A DNA stretch of 64,000 nucleotides from CAZUGO01 sp964619935 (GCA_964619935.1 CAZUGO010000015.1:76922-140921), one strand, 5' to 3'. Positions 8,812 to 18,188 are shown, counted from the first letter of the stretch. The notes: generated from the sequence alone by a model not told the origin. Made by a program: numbers and translations.

Positions 8812-9372
8812 ATGAAGCTGTACACACGAACGGGCGACGACGGCAACACCGGCCTGTACGGCGGTGGGCGGGTTCCCAAGTGCGCGCTGCGGGTCGCCGC
8901 CTACGGAGAGGTCGACGAACTGAATGCCGTGTTGGGCTGGTGCCTGCTGAGCCTGGGGGCGCCGTTGATCGAGCGGGGGATCGCCATCCAGCACGCTTTG
9001 TTTGGGGTGGGCGCGGAATTGGCCAGCGCCCCGGCGAACCCGGTCGGCGGCACCTTCGTCCCGATTGAGGCCGACCAGGTGGCGACGCTGGAACACTGGA
9101 TCGACGAGTCTTGCGCGGTGGTCCAGCCGCTGCGGACCTTCATTCTGCCCGGTGGCTCTGAAGGGGGTGCCCGGCTGCACCTGGCCCGGGTGGTCTGCCG
9201 GCGGGCGGAACGGGCCGTGATCCACCTGGCTCAGAGTGAACCGCTGCGCCCGGTGGTCATCCAGTACCTCAACCGCCTCAGCGATCTGTTGTTTGCCTGG
9301 GCCCGGCAGTTCAATGCCGACAGCGGTCGGCCGGAAACCCCCTGGAGGGCCCGCACGCCCGATGATGCCTGA
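8812..9372 (+). CDS. Cob(I)alamin adenosyltransferase, PduO type
   Basis: A 186-residue ATP:corrinoid adenosyltransferase of the PduO/MMAB family, which moves the adenosyl group of ATP onto cob(I)alamin to give coenzyme B12. The N-terminal ATP loop TRTGDDGNTGLYGG, the central motif CRRAER and the C-terminal NRLSDLLFAWAR are all present at their usual places, and the length is typical. No B12-dependent enzyme or cobalamin riboswitch is seen next to it. Its stop codon overlaps the start of the following ligase gene by 11 bp, implying translational coupling with a functionally unrelated gene. Confidence 0.93.
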   Translation: MKLYTRTGDDGNTGLYGGGRVPKCALRVAAYGEVDELNAVLGWCLLSLGAPLIERGIAIQHALFGVGAELASAPANPVGGTFVPIEADQVATLEHWIDESCAVVQPLRTFILPGGSEGGARLHLARVVCRRAERAVIHLAQSEPLRPVVIQYLNRLSDLLFAWARQFNADSGRPETPWRARTPDDA

Positions 9373-12286
9373 TCGCGGCAGCGAGTCGCTCGCACTCAAG
9401 CCGGTCCACGTGGTGATGGTCTTTCTGATCGTCGCGACGTGCTTCGCGGTGTGCTTCTTCACCAGCCCGGCCAGCGATGTCACCCCCGACGGCGCCGCCC
9501 GGTGGTCGGAAGATTCGGTGCTCAAGTCCCTGTGCGACGCGTTGGCGTTCAACTTCACCATCCCAACGCCCCAGGGCTACGAGATCAAGGCGCTGGTCGC
9601 CATCATCGCCGGCGTGGTAGCGCTGATGATTGCCGTCATCGGGCGCGCCGCCGATTCCGCAGCGTCCGATCTGGATCTCGAAGACCGCGTGCCGCGTTCG
9701 CAAGTCCGAGTCTGGCGTCGTCAGATCGATCCGGCGCTCGCCGCCCAGTGGATGCTGGTGGGCTTCGTGCTGCTCTCATTCTTGAGCACGCTGTGGGCCG
9801 CGATGCCCGAGTTGGCCGTTTGCGGATCCATCCTGCTCTCGGCCTATGTGGCGTGGGCCCTTGGCATTCGCCTGGGTCTCAACGCCGCCGCCGCCGCAAT
9901 CGTCGGTGCCGGCATGGTGGCGGCGCTGGCCGCCGCGGCCCTGGTGGCGGTGTGGTACCACTACGAGCGAAACCGCACCATGCGCGTGGGCTACCCCATC
10001 GGAAACCCATTGTTTCTCGGTGCCAGCATGATTCCGGCCATCGGCGTGTGCGCGGGATGGGTGATATCCGGCTGGATCGACGGCCGGCGTGGCCGCGGCC
10101 GCGGGTGGGCTCGGATGGCCGCCGCCGGGGTGGCCCTGGTGCCGATCTGCTGGGCAGTTCGACTGGCCGACCCACGAAGCACGTATGTTGGGCTGGCCGC
10201 CGGCGCGGCAGCGATGGGGTTCCTGGCCGTTCGGGGTTACCGCGGGAAGGTCATGGTCGGGCTCGTCTGCACGGTTGCCGGGTTGGTCGGTTATCTCACG
10301 CTCTTGGGTCCTGCGATCGCCGGTCGACCGCAGACCATCCGGACCCGACTGTACGCCTGGAGCTACGCCCAGGATCTCGTCGTCCAGGCGCCGGTCGTCG
10401 GACATGGGCAAGGCGCGTTCGCACTGTTGGGCGACGCCCTGACCCAAAGGGATGTCCTCGACGATCCCCGGGCCCTCGATGCCCTGTTGCTCCATGCCCA
10501 CAATGAGTGGCTGGAAACGGCGGCCGATCTGGGCAGCCTGGGTGTGGTGCTGCTGTTCAGCTGCTACGCCCTGACGCTGCTCGCCGGAGTGCGGGCCCTC
10601 CGCGCCATCGGGCATGTGGGACACCGCTGGCTGTTGATCGGACTCCTGGGGGCATTATTTGGCCTCTTGGTCGAAGAGAGCATGGACGTGGCGCTGCGTG
10701 TCGCCGGGCTACCCACCTTTTTCTTCGCCACCCTGGGATTGTGCTGGGTGCTGATCGATTCGGCCGGCCCGCAACAGCCGGCCATTCAACCGAGCCATCG
10801 GGCATGGCGCTGGGCGGCCGTGGTGGCCGCCGTGGGAATCGGGATCACCGGGAGCGCCGCGGCGCTGTGGGACTTTCAGGGGGCCAGAGCTCAATACGAG
10901 TTCCGTGGCAAGCTGCAGCAAGGTCTGTGGGAAGAGGCAATCGACGACATCGGGCTGGCCCGGCGATTTCGGCTGAATCCATCGCGGCGCCTGGCCGCGA
11001 TCTATGAGGACACCCGCTGTCGGGCCCACATCGCCCAAGGCATGCTTGAGGAGTACCTCCAGGTTAAAGACGGAGCGCAGCGCGAGGGCCGTGTCCTGGA
11101 TCCCGCCGATCTGGCCCGCCGGCAGCAGCGGATCCTAGAGATGGCGGCCTCCAGCATCACCACCGCGGATGAGATCCTCAGTCACACTGCCGGCTACTTT
11201 GGACTGCACCACCTGGTCGCGGCGTGCTACTTGATTTACCACAACCTGGCCCTGGAGGCCGGCCGGCCTGACCTGGCGGACTCATACCGAGGCGCCGCCG
11301 CCCAGGCTTTGAGTCGTGAACTGCTCCGCCAACCATACAACGCCGACCTGGTTTGGAAGTATCTGGAGGTCAACCCGCAAGTCCCGATCGCAGAACAACT
11401 GAGCCGGATCCTGGCGCCGATGCGGTTTCACGAGGTCGACCAGCGCCTCATCGATTACGTCCAGAACCTGGCCCAGTTGCCGGAGTTCGCCGACGTGTTC
11501 GCCGAAGCCCTGCGCGGAGCCATGGAGGCGCCGGTGTCCGCGAACCCGCCGTACGCCGCCCAGATCCTGCGAATGGCCGCCTGGTTGGAGGCCGGTCGAG
11601 GCCGCTTTGACCAGGCCCGGGCATACGCCGAGTTGGCGCGGCAGCGGGCCGAGCCATTCCGCGAGCGCTTTCCGATTGCCTTTGCGATTGCCCACCGCGA
11701 ACTGGCCCACTATGGCTTCCTGGTCGATCCGGAGGATGTCCAGGCCGCCATTGACCTGACCCGTCGCGGACGCGACGTGCTGCCCAACTCGCACGAGGCC
11801 GCCCCGTCACGCGCTCGATTCGACGATCGTCTGGCTCTGCTGTATGTGGCGCTCGGTGACGAGGTTGCAGCGACCGCTTTCATTCCCAATCATGCCGAAC
11901 TCAAGCCCGCTGCCCTAAGCGCCCAGATTGCCAGCAGGTACTATGGTCTGTGCCAGCTGCTCTCCACGCTGCCACAAGAGCGGCTGCCGTCCTACTATGG
12001 CCGGGCGCTCGACCGGCTCGACGCGTTGGCCGACGAGGGCTTCGTTCCACCACAGGTGCGGCCGACGGTGGATTCCCTGCAGGCCGTGCAGGCCCAGCGC
12101 AGGGCTGACTGGGCTCAAGCGGTTCGCCACTGGACGCGGGCTGTTGAGCACGGCGGCGATCCGCAGCAGGTGTTGGATCGCCTGAGACAAAGCACGCCAC
12201 CCCCGCAGGCCAAAGGCCCGGTTCAAGCGCTGATCATGCGCCTGGAAGCGATGCGCTGCGGCCCGCCGGAGGCCCCTGCGCCATGA
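9362..12286 (+). CDS. O-antigen ligase/polymerase-like membrane protein with TPR-like C-terminal half
   Basis: A 974-residue protein. Roughly residues 15-470 hold about a dozen hydrophobic segments. A periplasmic loop carries GHGQGAFALLGD and the AHNEWLETAADLG motif of the Wzy_C (WaaL/O-antigen ligase) family. This suggests transfer or polymerisation of an undecaprenyl-linked glycan. After the last helix (near residue 500) about 470 soluble residues follow, rich in helix-turn-helix pairs such as RGRFDQARAYAELARQRAE, which look like tetratricopeptide repeats. Two adjacent ATGs (9362, 9365) lie inside the end of the preceding gene; 9362 is given. A glycosyltransferase gene converges on it from the other strand. 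Planctomycete Wzy_C proteins with C-terminal repeats are known; the substrate is unknown. Confidence 0.82.
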   Translation: MMPDRGSESLALKPVHVVMVFLIVATCFAVCFFTSPASDVTPDGAARWSEDSVLKSLCDALAFNFTIPTPQGYEIKALVAIIAGVVALMIAVIGRAADSAASDLDLEDRVPRSQVRVWRRQIDPALAAQWMLVGFVLLSFLSTLWAAMPELAVCGSILLSAYVAWALGIRLGLNAAAAAIVGAGMVAALAAAALVAVWYHYERNRTMRVGYPIGNPLFLGASMIPAIGVCAGWVISGWIDGRRGRGRGWARMAAAGVALVPICWAVRLADPRSTYVGLAAGAAAMGFLAVRGYRGKVMVGLVCTVAGLVGYLTLLGPAIAGRPQTIRTRLYAWSYAQDLVVQAPVVGHGQGAFALLGDALTQRDVLDDPRALDALLLHAHNEWLETAADLGSLGVVLLFSCYALTLLAGVRALRAIGHVGHRWLLIGLLGALFGLLVEESMDVALRVAGLPTFFFATLGLCWVLIDSAGPQQPAIQPSHRAWRWAAVVAAVGIGITGSAAALWDFQGARAQYEFRGKLQQGLWEEAIDDIGLARRFRLNPSRRLAAIYEDTRCRAHIAQGMLEEYLQVKDGAQREGRVLDPADLARRQQRILEMAASSITTADEILSHTAGYFGLHHLVAACYLIYHNLALEAGRPDLADSYRGAAAQALSRELLRQPYNADLVWKYLEVNPQVPIAEQLSRILAPMRFHEVDQRLIDYVQNLAQLPEFADVFAEALRGAMEAPVSANPPYAAQILRMAAWLEAGRGRFDQARAYAELARQRAEPFRERFPIAFAIAHRELAHYGFLVDPEDVQAAIDLTRRGRDVLPNSHEAAPSRARFDDRLALLYVALGDEVAATAFIPNHAELKPAALSAQIASRYYGLCQLLSTLPQERLPSYYGRALDRLDALADEGFVPPQVRPTVDSLQAVQAQRRADWAQAVRHWTRAVEHGGDPQQVLDRLRQSTPPPQAKGPVQALIMRLEAMRCGPPEAPAP

Positions 12287-12363
12287 GCCCTTCCCTAAAG
12301 GCCACCTTGAAGGCAGGGTACGACCGGATTGATGGATCGGGGGGCACAGGCAGCGGTCGTGCA

Positions 12364-13446
12364 TCAAGTCGCCGTGGACGCGACCACCTTGCGATAGACT
12401 TCGGCGGTGAGTTCAGCCATGCGGCTGAGGGAGTGGAACGACTTGCAATGTTCCAGGGCCTCGGTCGCCAGGTTGATGGCGGTCGGCCGGTCATCCACCA
12501 GGGTACGGATGGCCCCGGCCAGGGCCTCCGGGGTCGGCTGAGGGCAGACCAGCGCCGTACGGCCGTGAATCACGAAGTCCGAATTGGACATGCGCCCGGT
12601 GACCGCTGCCATGCCGGCGGCCTGGGCGTGCAGCAAGCGCAGGTCAACGCGATCCACGTCGCTCGGGACCACAAAAATGTCGGCGGCCCGCATGGCGCGC
12701 GCCCAATCAGTGAGCGGCTGCGAAAAGGTCACGGACTTGATGAGTTGATGTTGCTCCACCAGCCGACGCAAGCGGCGCTCCTCGGGTCCGGTGGCCACCA
12801 GGAACAGCATTAGCTCCTGGTGTTCTTTCGCCAGGATGCCCATGGCCTCGATCAGCCGATCGACCCCGGTGCCGCGCTCGAAGGCCGACATGCACAGCAC
12901 CGTAGGCATCAGATTCGGCTGCATGAAACAGGAAGGCGCGGGCTCGGTCAGCAATCCCGGCCGCACCAGGTTCAGCCGATCGGGTACGGTCAGCTGCCGC
13001 TCCGTCGCCAGGTCGAGCAGCGGCTTGCTGGCGGCAATGATCTGCGTCATGCGGTCGAACACCGGCTGCCAGCGCGGGTGGAGGTCCTCGCTGCCGAGCA
13101 GGTGCCCGATCAGCGGTCGACCGGTCTGCCCGGCGATCCCTTGAGCCAGGTGAAACGACCGGCTGGAGATGGCGTGAATCAACGACGGCACCTGGGCGCC
13201 CAGTCCCTCGAGGACGGGTCGGGCTCCCCGGTCCCAGACCGCCCAACTCGGGGGGGCGTAGTGGATCACCCGCACCGGTCCGAGCGACAACTGCTGGGCA
13301 GCGCTGGCCGGCGTAACCAAGGTGATCTGGTTGACGAAGTCGAGCAGGCCGATCGACAGATGCCCGATCACCGGGCCCATGCGATCGAAGGTCAGATGAT
13401 CGATGACCAGAGCGACGTCGAGCGGGTTGGGCGTGGCTTCGTCCAT
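12364..13446 (-). CDS. Glycosyltransferase, GT-B fold (family 4-like)
   Basis: A 360-residue glycosyltransferase. The C-terminal domain is typical of family 4: a strand with TVLCMSAFERGTGVDRLIEA, the LFLVATGPEERRLRRL segment, ADIFVVPSDVDRVDL and a helix preceding the nucleotide-sugar site (HAQAAGMAAVTG). The usual EX7E pair is degenerate: D-R-V-D appears where many members have E-G-x-x. The N-terminal half is divergent. The start at 13446 lies 17 bp after the polA stop and has GAGGA upstream; a longer start at 13503 would overlap polA. It is probably co-transcribed with polA. The facing O-antigen ligase gene suggests surface glycan work, but donor and acceptor are unknown. Confidence 0.78.
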   Translation of the reverse strand: MDEATPNPLDVALVIDHLTFDRMGPVIGHLSIGLLDFVNQITLVTPASAAQQLSLGPVRVIHYAPPSWAVWDRGARPVLEGLGAQVPSLIHAISSRSFHLAQGIAGQTGRPLIGHLLGSEDLHPRWQPVFDRMTQIIAASKPLLDLATERQLTVPDRLNLVRPGLLTEPAPSCFMQPNLMPTVLCMSAFERGTGVDRLIEAMGILAKEHQELMLFLVATGPEERRLRRLVEQHQLIKSVTFSQPLTDWARAMRAADIFVVPSDVDRVDLRLLHAQAAGMAAVTGRMSNSDFVIHGRTALVCPQPTPEALAGAIRTLVDDRPTAINLATEALEHCKSFHSLSRMAELTAEVYRKVVASTAT

Positions 13447-13462
13447 CGGCGGGTCCTCGAGG

Positions 13463-16180
13463 CTACTTGCCTTCGTACCAGCTGCGACCCCAGCGGATGT
13501 CAACCTTCAGCGGAACGTCGAGTGGAATCGCGGTGCACATCAGGTGCCGAACCACCTCGGCAAACGACTCGGCTTCTGCTTCGGGCAGCTCGAAGACCAA
13601 CTCGTCGTGAACCTGGATGAGCATTCGGGGCGCTGGGTCACAAGCCCCTAGATGGGCGTGGATGCTGACCATGGCCCGCTTGATCAAGTCGGCGGCCGAA
13701 CCCTGCAGGACGGTGTTAACCGCCAACCGCGCTCCCAGCATTCGCCGCGGCCGGTTCCGAGAACGCAGCTCAGGAATCGGGCGGCGGCGGCCCAGCACCG
13801 TCGTGGCGTACCCGTCGCGCTCCGCCTGGGCAATGCAGCGATCGATGAATTGGCGGACTTCGGGATAACGTTCAAAGTAGCGGTCGATGAACTGCTTGGC
13901 ATCGGCCACGGTCATCCCGGTGCCGCGCGACAACCCGAAAGCCGACTGACCGTAAATGATCCCGAAGTTTACCGCCTTGGCCTGGCTGCGCTGGGCGGCC
14001 GTGACTTGGTCCAGGGACACGTCGAAGACCTGCGAAGCAACCAGGCAGTGGATGTCCTGATCTTGCTCGAATGCCCGGATCAAGACCCGGTCGCGGGCAA
14101 AGTGGGCCAGCAAGCGCAACTCGATCTGGGAGTAATCGGCAGTGAGCAGCACCTGGCCGGCGCCTGCGGCGACAAAGGCTTTCCGGATTTCGCGGCCCAC
14201 GTCGGTGCGGATGGGGATGTTCTGCAAGTTGGGGTCATTGCTGGACAGCCGTCCGGTCACCGCCCCGGTCATGTTGAAACTGGCGTGAATCCGACCGGAT
14301 TTGCGGCTGACCATTCGGGGCAGGCTGTCGACGTAGGTGCTCTGCAGTTTGGTCAATTCGCGATATTCCAATAGCTGCCGCGGCAAGGGATTGTTGGTGA
14401 GCGCGCACAGTGCAGCCAGCGATTCGGCATCGGTGCTGCGCCCGGTCTTGGTCTTGCGAACCACCGGCAGTTGGAGGTCATCAAACAACACTTCAGCCAG
14501 TTGGCGGGTGGAGTCGATGTTGAAGCGGCGGCCGGCCGAGGCGTAGATCTGCTCGGTCAGGTCCCGACAACGCCGGGTGAGCGTCACGCCCATGCGCTCC
14601 AGGAAGGCCACGTCAAGCGCCACTCCGTTTTGTTCCATGCGGGCCAGAACCTCGACCAGCGGCATCTCGGTCTCATGGAACAGCGCCGCCAGGCCGGCGG
14701 GTTGCAGTTGCGACAACAGGGTGTGATACAGCCGCAGGGTGTAATCGGCGTCCTCCGCGGCATACTCGCAGACGCGCCGAATGTCGACTTCATCGATGGT
14801 GACCTGAGTCCGGCCCTTACCGATCAGGTCGACGATCGGGATGGTGGGCTCGTCATAGAGTTCGCGCACCAGCCAGTCCAAGCCATGCGAGCGGCGCAGC
14901 GGGTCGATCAGGAAGCTGGCGATCATCGAATCGAACAGCGGCCCGTGGGTCACCAACCCGGCCTGCTCCAGGACGATCAGGTCGAACTTGATGTTGTGGC
15001 CGCACTTGCTGATGCGGGGGTCTTCGAACGCCGGCCGCAAGGCCTGGACCACCTGCTCCGGGTCCAGGGTGTCGTCACCGACGCCGCGCACCGGGATGTA
15101 GGCGGCCTGGCCGGCGGCCCAGGCCACGGCAATGCCGACCAGCCGGGCATCCACCGGGTTGAGCCCAGTGGTCTCGGTGTCAAATGCGAAGCGCTCCAAG
15201 CCGCGCAACCGGGCGGCGAGTTCGTCGAGCGCCGCGGGCGTGTTGACTAACTGGTAGGCACGGGGCACGCGCGGCACGGCGGGCACAGCGCCGCCGTCGG
15301 CCACCGCCGCCGGAATTGCGGCGTCGCGCCCTTCGAGCTGCTGCAACAGCCGCGTGAAACCAAGGTGCTCAAAAATCGGTCGCAGGGTCGCTAGCGGCAA
15401 TCCGGCGAATCGAGCGGCTCGCAGATCCAGCGGACAATCCAGGTCGCGGCGCAAGGTGACCAGGGTGCGGGTCGTTGGCAACTGCTCCGCGAATGCTCGG
15501 ACCCGGGCCTGCAGCTTGGGGGTCAACTCGCCGGCATGGGCCAGCACGGCTTCGGCGGTGCCGTACTGCTGCACCAGCCGGGCAGCGGTTTTCAGTCCGA
15601 CGCCTGCGATCCCCGGGATGTTATCGACCGGGTCGCCCGTCAAGGTCTGGACCTCGATCGCCTGTTCCGGGCGGTACCCTTTGGCGGCTTCCAGGGCCGC
15701 GGCGTCGATGACCTCGTTCTTGAGCGGATCATACAACCGCACGCGACCGGTAATCAGTTGCTCGAGGTCCTTATCCCTGCTGACGAGGTAGACATCCAAA
15801 TCGTGATCGGCCCACCGGGCGCTGAGCGTGGCCATGACATCGTCGGCCTCGAAGCCGGGAACGCTAAGCGTCGGGATGCTCAACGCCTGGAGGGTGGACA
15901 CAATCCGATCGATCTGCGGCAGGAGGTCGTCCGGTGTGGGTTCACGGTTGGCCTTGTATTCCGGGGAGACCTTTCGCCGACCGTCGGCCGAATCGGCCGA
16001 GTCGATGGCCACCACCAGGTAGTCCGGGTGCCGTTCGCGAATCAGGTTGAACAGCATCGAGAAAAAGACATAGGTGGCCCGCGTCGGTTCGCCGCCGGCG
16101 CTGGTCAGATCGCGGAATGGAGCGTAATAGGCGCGATAGATTTGGGCGTGACCGTCGATCACATACATCGTTTGCGCCAT
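13463..16180 (-). CDS. polA: DNA polymerase I
   Basis: A 905-residue family A polymerase with all three domains. The 5'-3' nuclease (residues 1-290) shows YVIDGHAQIYRAYYA, FEADDVMATL and the helix-3-turn-helix GDPVDNIPGIAGVG. The 3'-5' exonuclease (about 315-490) starts with FAFDTETTGL (331-340), so the metal-binding D334 and E336 are present, and a later aspartate is also visible in EDADYTL; proofreading is probably active. The polymerase domain (about 520-905) has TADYSQIELRLLAHFA (motif A), AVNFGIIYGQSAFGLSRG (motif B) and QVHDELVFELP (motif C). It fills gaps in repair and removes Okazaki primers. The gene is divergent from the acyl-CoA-dehydrogenase-like gene, with a 101-bp promoter gap. 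Confidence 0.98.
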   Translation of the reverse strand: MAQTMYVIDGHAQIYRAYYAPFRDLTSAGGEPTRATYVFFSMLFNLIRERHPDYLVVAIDSADSADGRRKVSPEYKANREPTPDDLLPQIDRIVSTLQALSIPTLSVPGFEADDVMATLSARWADHDLDVYLVSRDKDLEQLITGRVRLYDPLKNEVIDAAALEAAKGYRPEQAIEVQTLTGDPVDNIPGIAGVGLKTAARLVQQYGTAEAVLAHAGELTPKLQARVRAFAEQLPTTRTLVTLRRDLDCPLDLRAARFAGLPLATLRPIFEHLGFTRLLQQLEGRDAAIPAAVADGGAVPAVPRVPRAYQLVNTPAALDELAARLRGLERFAFDTETTGLNPVDARLVGIAVAWAAGQAAYIPVRGVGDDTLDPEQVVQALRPAFEDPRISKCGHNIKFDLIVLEQAGLVTHGPLFDSMIASFLIDPLRRSHGLDWLVRELYDEPTIPIVDLIGKGRTQVTIDEVDIRRVCEYAAEDADYTLRLYHTLLSQLQPAGLAALFHETEMPLVEVLARMEQNGVALDVAFLERMGVTLTRRCRDLTEQIYASAGRRFNIDSTRQLAEVLFDDLQLPVVRKTKTGRSTDAESLAALCALTNNPLPRQLLEYRELTKLQSTYVDSLPRMVSRKSGRIHASFNMTGAVTGRLSSNDPNLQNIPIRTDVGREIRKAFVAAGAGQVLLTADYSQIELRLLAHFARDRVLIRAFEQDQDIHCLVASQVFDVSLDQVTAAQRSQAKAVNFGIIYGQSAFGLSRGTGMTVADAKQFIDRYFERYPEVRQFIDRCIAQAERDGYATTVLGRRRPIPELRSRNRPRRMLGARLAVNTVLQGSAADLIKRAMVSIHAHLGACDPAPRMLIQVHDELVFELPEAEAESFAEVVRHLMCTAIPLDVPLKVDIRWGRSWYEGK

Positions 16181-16281
16181 GAGCGCATGTTACTGGCGAT
16201 CGAAGGCTCGTCAACTTTCGGCGGTTGCAACGAACCGGGCGGCGGGTTACCGTGGCGAGACGGCAGGAGGGACCATTCTCG

Positions 16282-17343
16282 ATGATGACGTTGGACGTGC
16301 TCAGGGGCCGACTGCGGCAGTGCGACGATTCCAGCGAGCCCGGTGCCTGGCCGGCGGCAGCGCTCGGACTGCTGGGCGCCGCCGATTGCTGGCGGCGCAC
16401 GGTGCCGCTTCCCGGCGGCGCCGCGCCGGATCCGCGAACCCTCCTGGAGACCTATGAGGCGGTGGCCTGGGGCAGCCTGACCAGCGCCCTGATCCTCACG
16501 CAGCATGTCGCCGCGGCTGAGTTGCTGGCCGACGGCGACAACGCCGCCTTGGCCCAGCGCCTGCTGCCGCCCTGTGCCGGCGGCAGCTGTCTGGCAAGCG
16601 TCGGCATCAGTCAGTTGACCACGTCGCGGCGCTTCGGCCGGTGCGCGCTGCGGGCGGAGCGACGGCCCGACGGCTTTCGACTGAATGGGATCATGCCCTG
16701 GGTCACCAGCGCCGCCCGGGCCGCCATCATCGTGGCCGGCGGCGAGTTGGACGACGGCACCCAGTTGCTGGCGGTCGTCGGCAGCACGGCGCGCGGCCTG
16801 CACATCGATCCGCCGCTGCCGCTGTTGGCGCTGCAGGCCAGTTGGACCGCGCAGGTCCGCTGCGACGATGTGCGGATCACGCCCGACTGCCTGCTGCGCG
16901 GGCCCGCCCCGGACGTGCTGCGACGGCGCTCGCCGGTGAAATCACTGACCGTCTCGGTGGTCGGACTGGGGGTCGCCGCCGCCATCCTGCACGACCTGCA
17001 CGGCGGGGTGCAGGACCAGCCGGAGTTTGCCGATCTCTACTGCAGGACCATCGAACCGCGATATCAGGCGGTGCGGGCCCGGGTTTGGGCGGCCGCCCGG
17101 ACGCTGGGCGATCCCGACGCGGACATCCCCGGCAGCGACATCCGCGCCGCGGTCAACGATCTGCTCGCCCGGCTGGCCCCAAGCCTGATGATTGTGGCCA
17201 AAGGCAGCGGCTACGTCGGCGGACACCGGGCCCAGCGACTGCTGCGCGAAGCGGCGTTCTTCCAGGTGTGGTCCGCGCCGCTCCCGGTACGCCTGGAATC
17301 GTTGCGGCGAGTATGGCGGGTCCAGGACGACTCAGCGGACTGA
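16282..17343 (+). CDS. Acyl-CoA-dehydrogenase-like protein, divergent
   Basis: A 353-residue protein with the architecture of the acyl-CoA dehydrogenase fold. An N-terminal helical part (AYEAVAWGSLTSALILTQH type) leads to a middle beta domain, SRRFGRCALRAERRPDGFRL followed by NGIMPWVTSAA, and then a C-terminal helical bundle. The middle domain keeps the N/L-G-x-x-x-W-x-T-x-A pattern. However, the canonical TEP(x)GSD FAD loop is replaced by SVGISQLTTSRR. It is shorter than the usual 380 residues, and the catalytic base is not identifiable. It may act on an unusual substrate or have lost activity. The start at 16282 has AGGAGGG about 12 bp upstream. The next gene, a STAS protein, begins 7 bp later, so they are probably co-transcribed. 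Confidence 0.65.
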   Translation: MMTLDVLRGRLRQCDDSSEPGAWPAAALGLLGAADCWRRTVPLPGGAAPDPRTLLETYEAVAWGSLTSALILTQHVAAAELLADGDNAALAQRLLPPCAGGSCLASVGISQLTTSRRFGRCALRAERRPDGFRLNGIMPWVTSAARAAIIVAGGELDDGTQLLAVVGSTARGLHIDPPLPLLALQASWTAQVRCDDVRITPDCLLRGPAPDVLRRRSPVKSLTVSVVGLGVAAAILHDLHGGVQDQPEFADLYCRTIEPRYQAVRARVWAAARTLGDPDADIPGSDIRAAVNDLLARLAPSLMIVAKGSGYVGGHRAQRLLREAAFFQVWSAPLPVRLESLRRVWRVQDDSAD

Positions 17344-17350
17344 GGCTTGA

Positions 17351-17719
17351 ATGAGTACCACGCAGGATCTGGTGTTCGAAGATCACCGGCATGCCTTGGT
17401 CGCCACGGTGTGCTGTGAGCGCATGGACTACATGATCATCGATACGCTCAAGCGGCGGATCACCGCCCAGGCCACCATGTCCGCCAAGTTCAACATCATC
17501 CTGGATCTGTCGCACGTGGGGATGATTCCGAGCATGATCATGGGTGAGATGATCCGCATGCTCAAGGACCTGCAGCGCGACGGGCGCCAGTTTGTGCTGG
17601 TGGGCATGAACCGTCACATCCGGGCGTCCTTCCGCCTGATGCGCATCGACCAACTGTTCTCGATCCGAGCGTCGCTGGACGAGGCGCTGCAGGCAGTCAG
17701 CCCCCGCAACTGGGGCTGA
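17351..17719 (+). CDS. STAS-domain protein (anti-sigma-factor antagonist type)
   Basis: A 122-residue single-domain protein. The order strand, helix, strand, then FNIILDLSHVGMIPSMIMGEM matches the STAS core. The serine in IPSM falls where SpoIIAA-like proteins are phosphorylated, though the usual DSSG sequence is lost. The later segment GRQFVLVGMNRHIRASFRLM and the C-terminal DEALQAV helix complete the fold. Such proteins usually bind an anti-sigma kinase (RsbW/SpoIIAB type) and are reset by a PP2C phosphatase, but neither gene is in the window. It sits 7 bp after the acyl-CoA-dehydrogenase-like gene and faces a PilZ gene. Partner and sigma factor are unknown. Confidence 0.75.
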   Translation: MSTTQDLVFEDHRHALVATVCCERMDYMIIDTLKRRITAQATMSAKFNIILDLSHVGMIPSMIMGEMIRMLKDLQRDGRQFVLVGMNRHIRASFRLMRIDQLFSIRASLDEALQAVSPRNWG

Positions 17720-17731
17720 CCTGCCACGCAC

Positions 17732-18082
17732 TCACTGCGACCGCAACCGCAGGCCGACCTTGTACCCGCCGAGCGTCTGGGTGCAATGAATCACGCTGGC
17801 CGGCACCCAGGTCGGGTCGACCTCGTCTTCATCCAGCCGCACGGCGACGAAGTAGTCGCAGGGGATGGCTCGCCGGCAAAAAAGGCCCAATCCGCCGGCC
17901 GAGATGTTCAGACCCTTGGCGGAGGTCTCCGGGAAATCCTCCTGGAGCGGTCGGATGAGGAAATGATCATCGGTCAGTGCGCGGGGCTGGTGTCTCCTGC
18001 GCGGCGGGTCGTGGTCCGTCCGCAGCGGTTCTGCGCGCGCCAGCCACAAGTCGACCACTGCGGCAGTGGGGCGTGCGTCCAT
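17732..18082 (-). CDS. PilZ-domain protein (putative c-di-GMP receptor)
   Basis: A 116-residue protein with a PilZ-like domain. The arginine-rich stretch PPRRRHQPR stands in for the RxxxR loop. LNISAGGLGLFC matches the (D/N)xSxxG motif. Further beta strands (YFVAVRLDEDE, WVPASVIHCTQ, GGYKVGLRL) match the PilZ barrel. If both loops bind, it would sense cyclic di-GMP, which in related bacteria controls motility or polysaccharide secretion. The gene is alone on the minus strand and converges with the STAS gene after only 12 bp, so the transcripts must overlap or terminate within the genes. Target protein unknown. Confidence 0.7.
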   Translation of the reverse strand: MDARPTAAVVDLWLARAEPLRTDHDPPRRRHQPRALTDDHFLIRPLQEDFPETSAKGLNISAGGLGLFCRRAIPCDYFVAVRLDEDEVDPTWVPASVIHCTQTLGGYKVGLRLRSQ

Positions 18083-18188
18083 TCAGGGTTCCCTCCTCTC
18101 ATCATAATTGTAGGACCGCTAGCGGTCTCACCCCAACTCCGGATTCCGTAACCTGATGGGCACCCTTGAGCTATGGCCAGGCGGGCAC

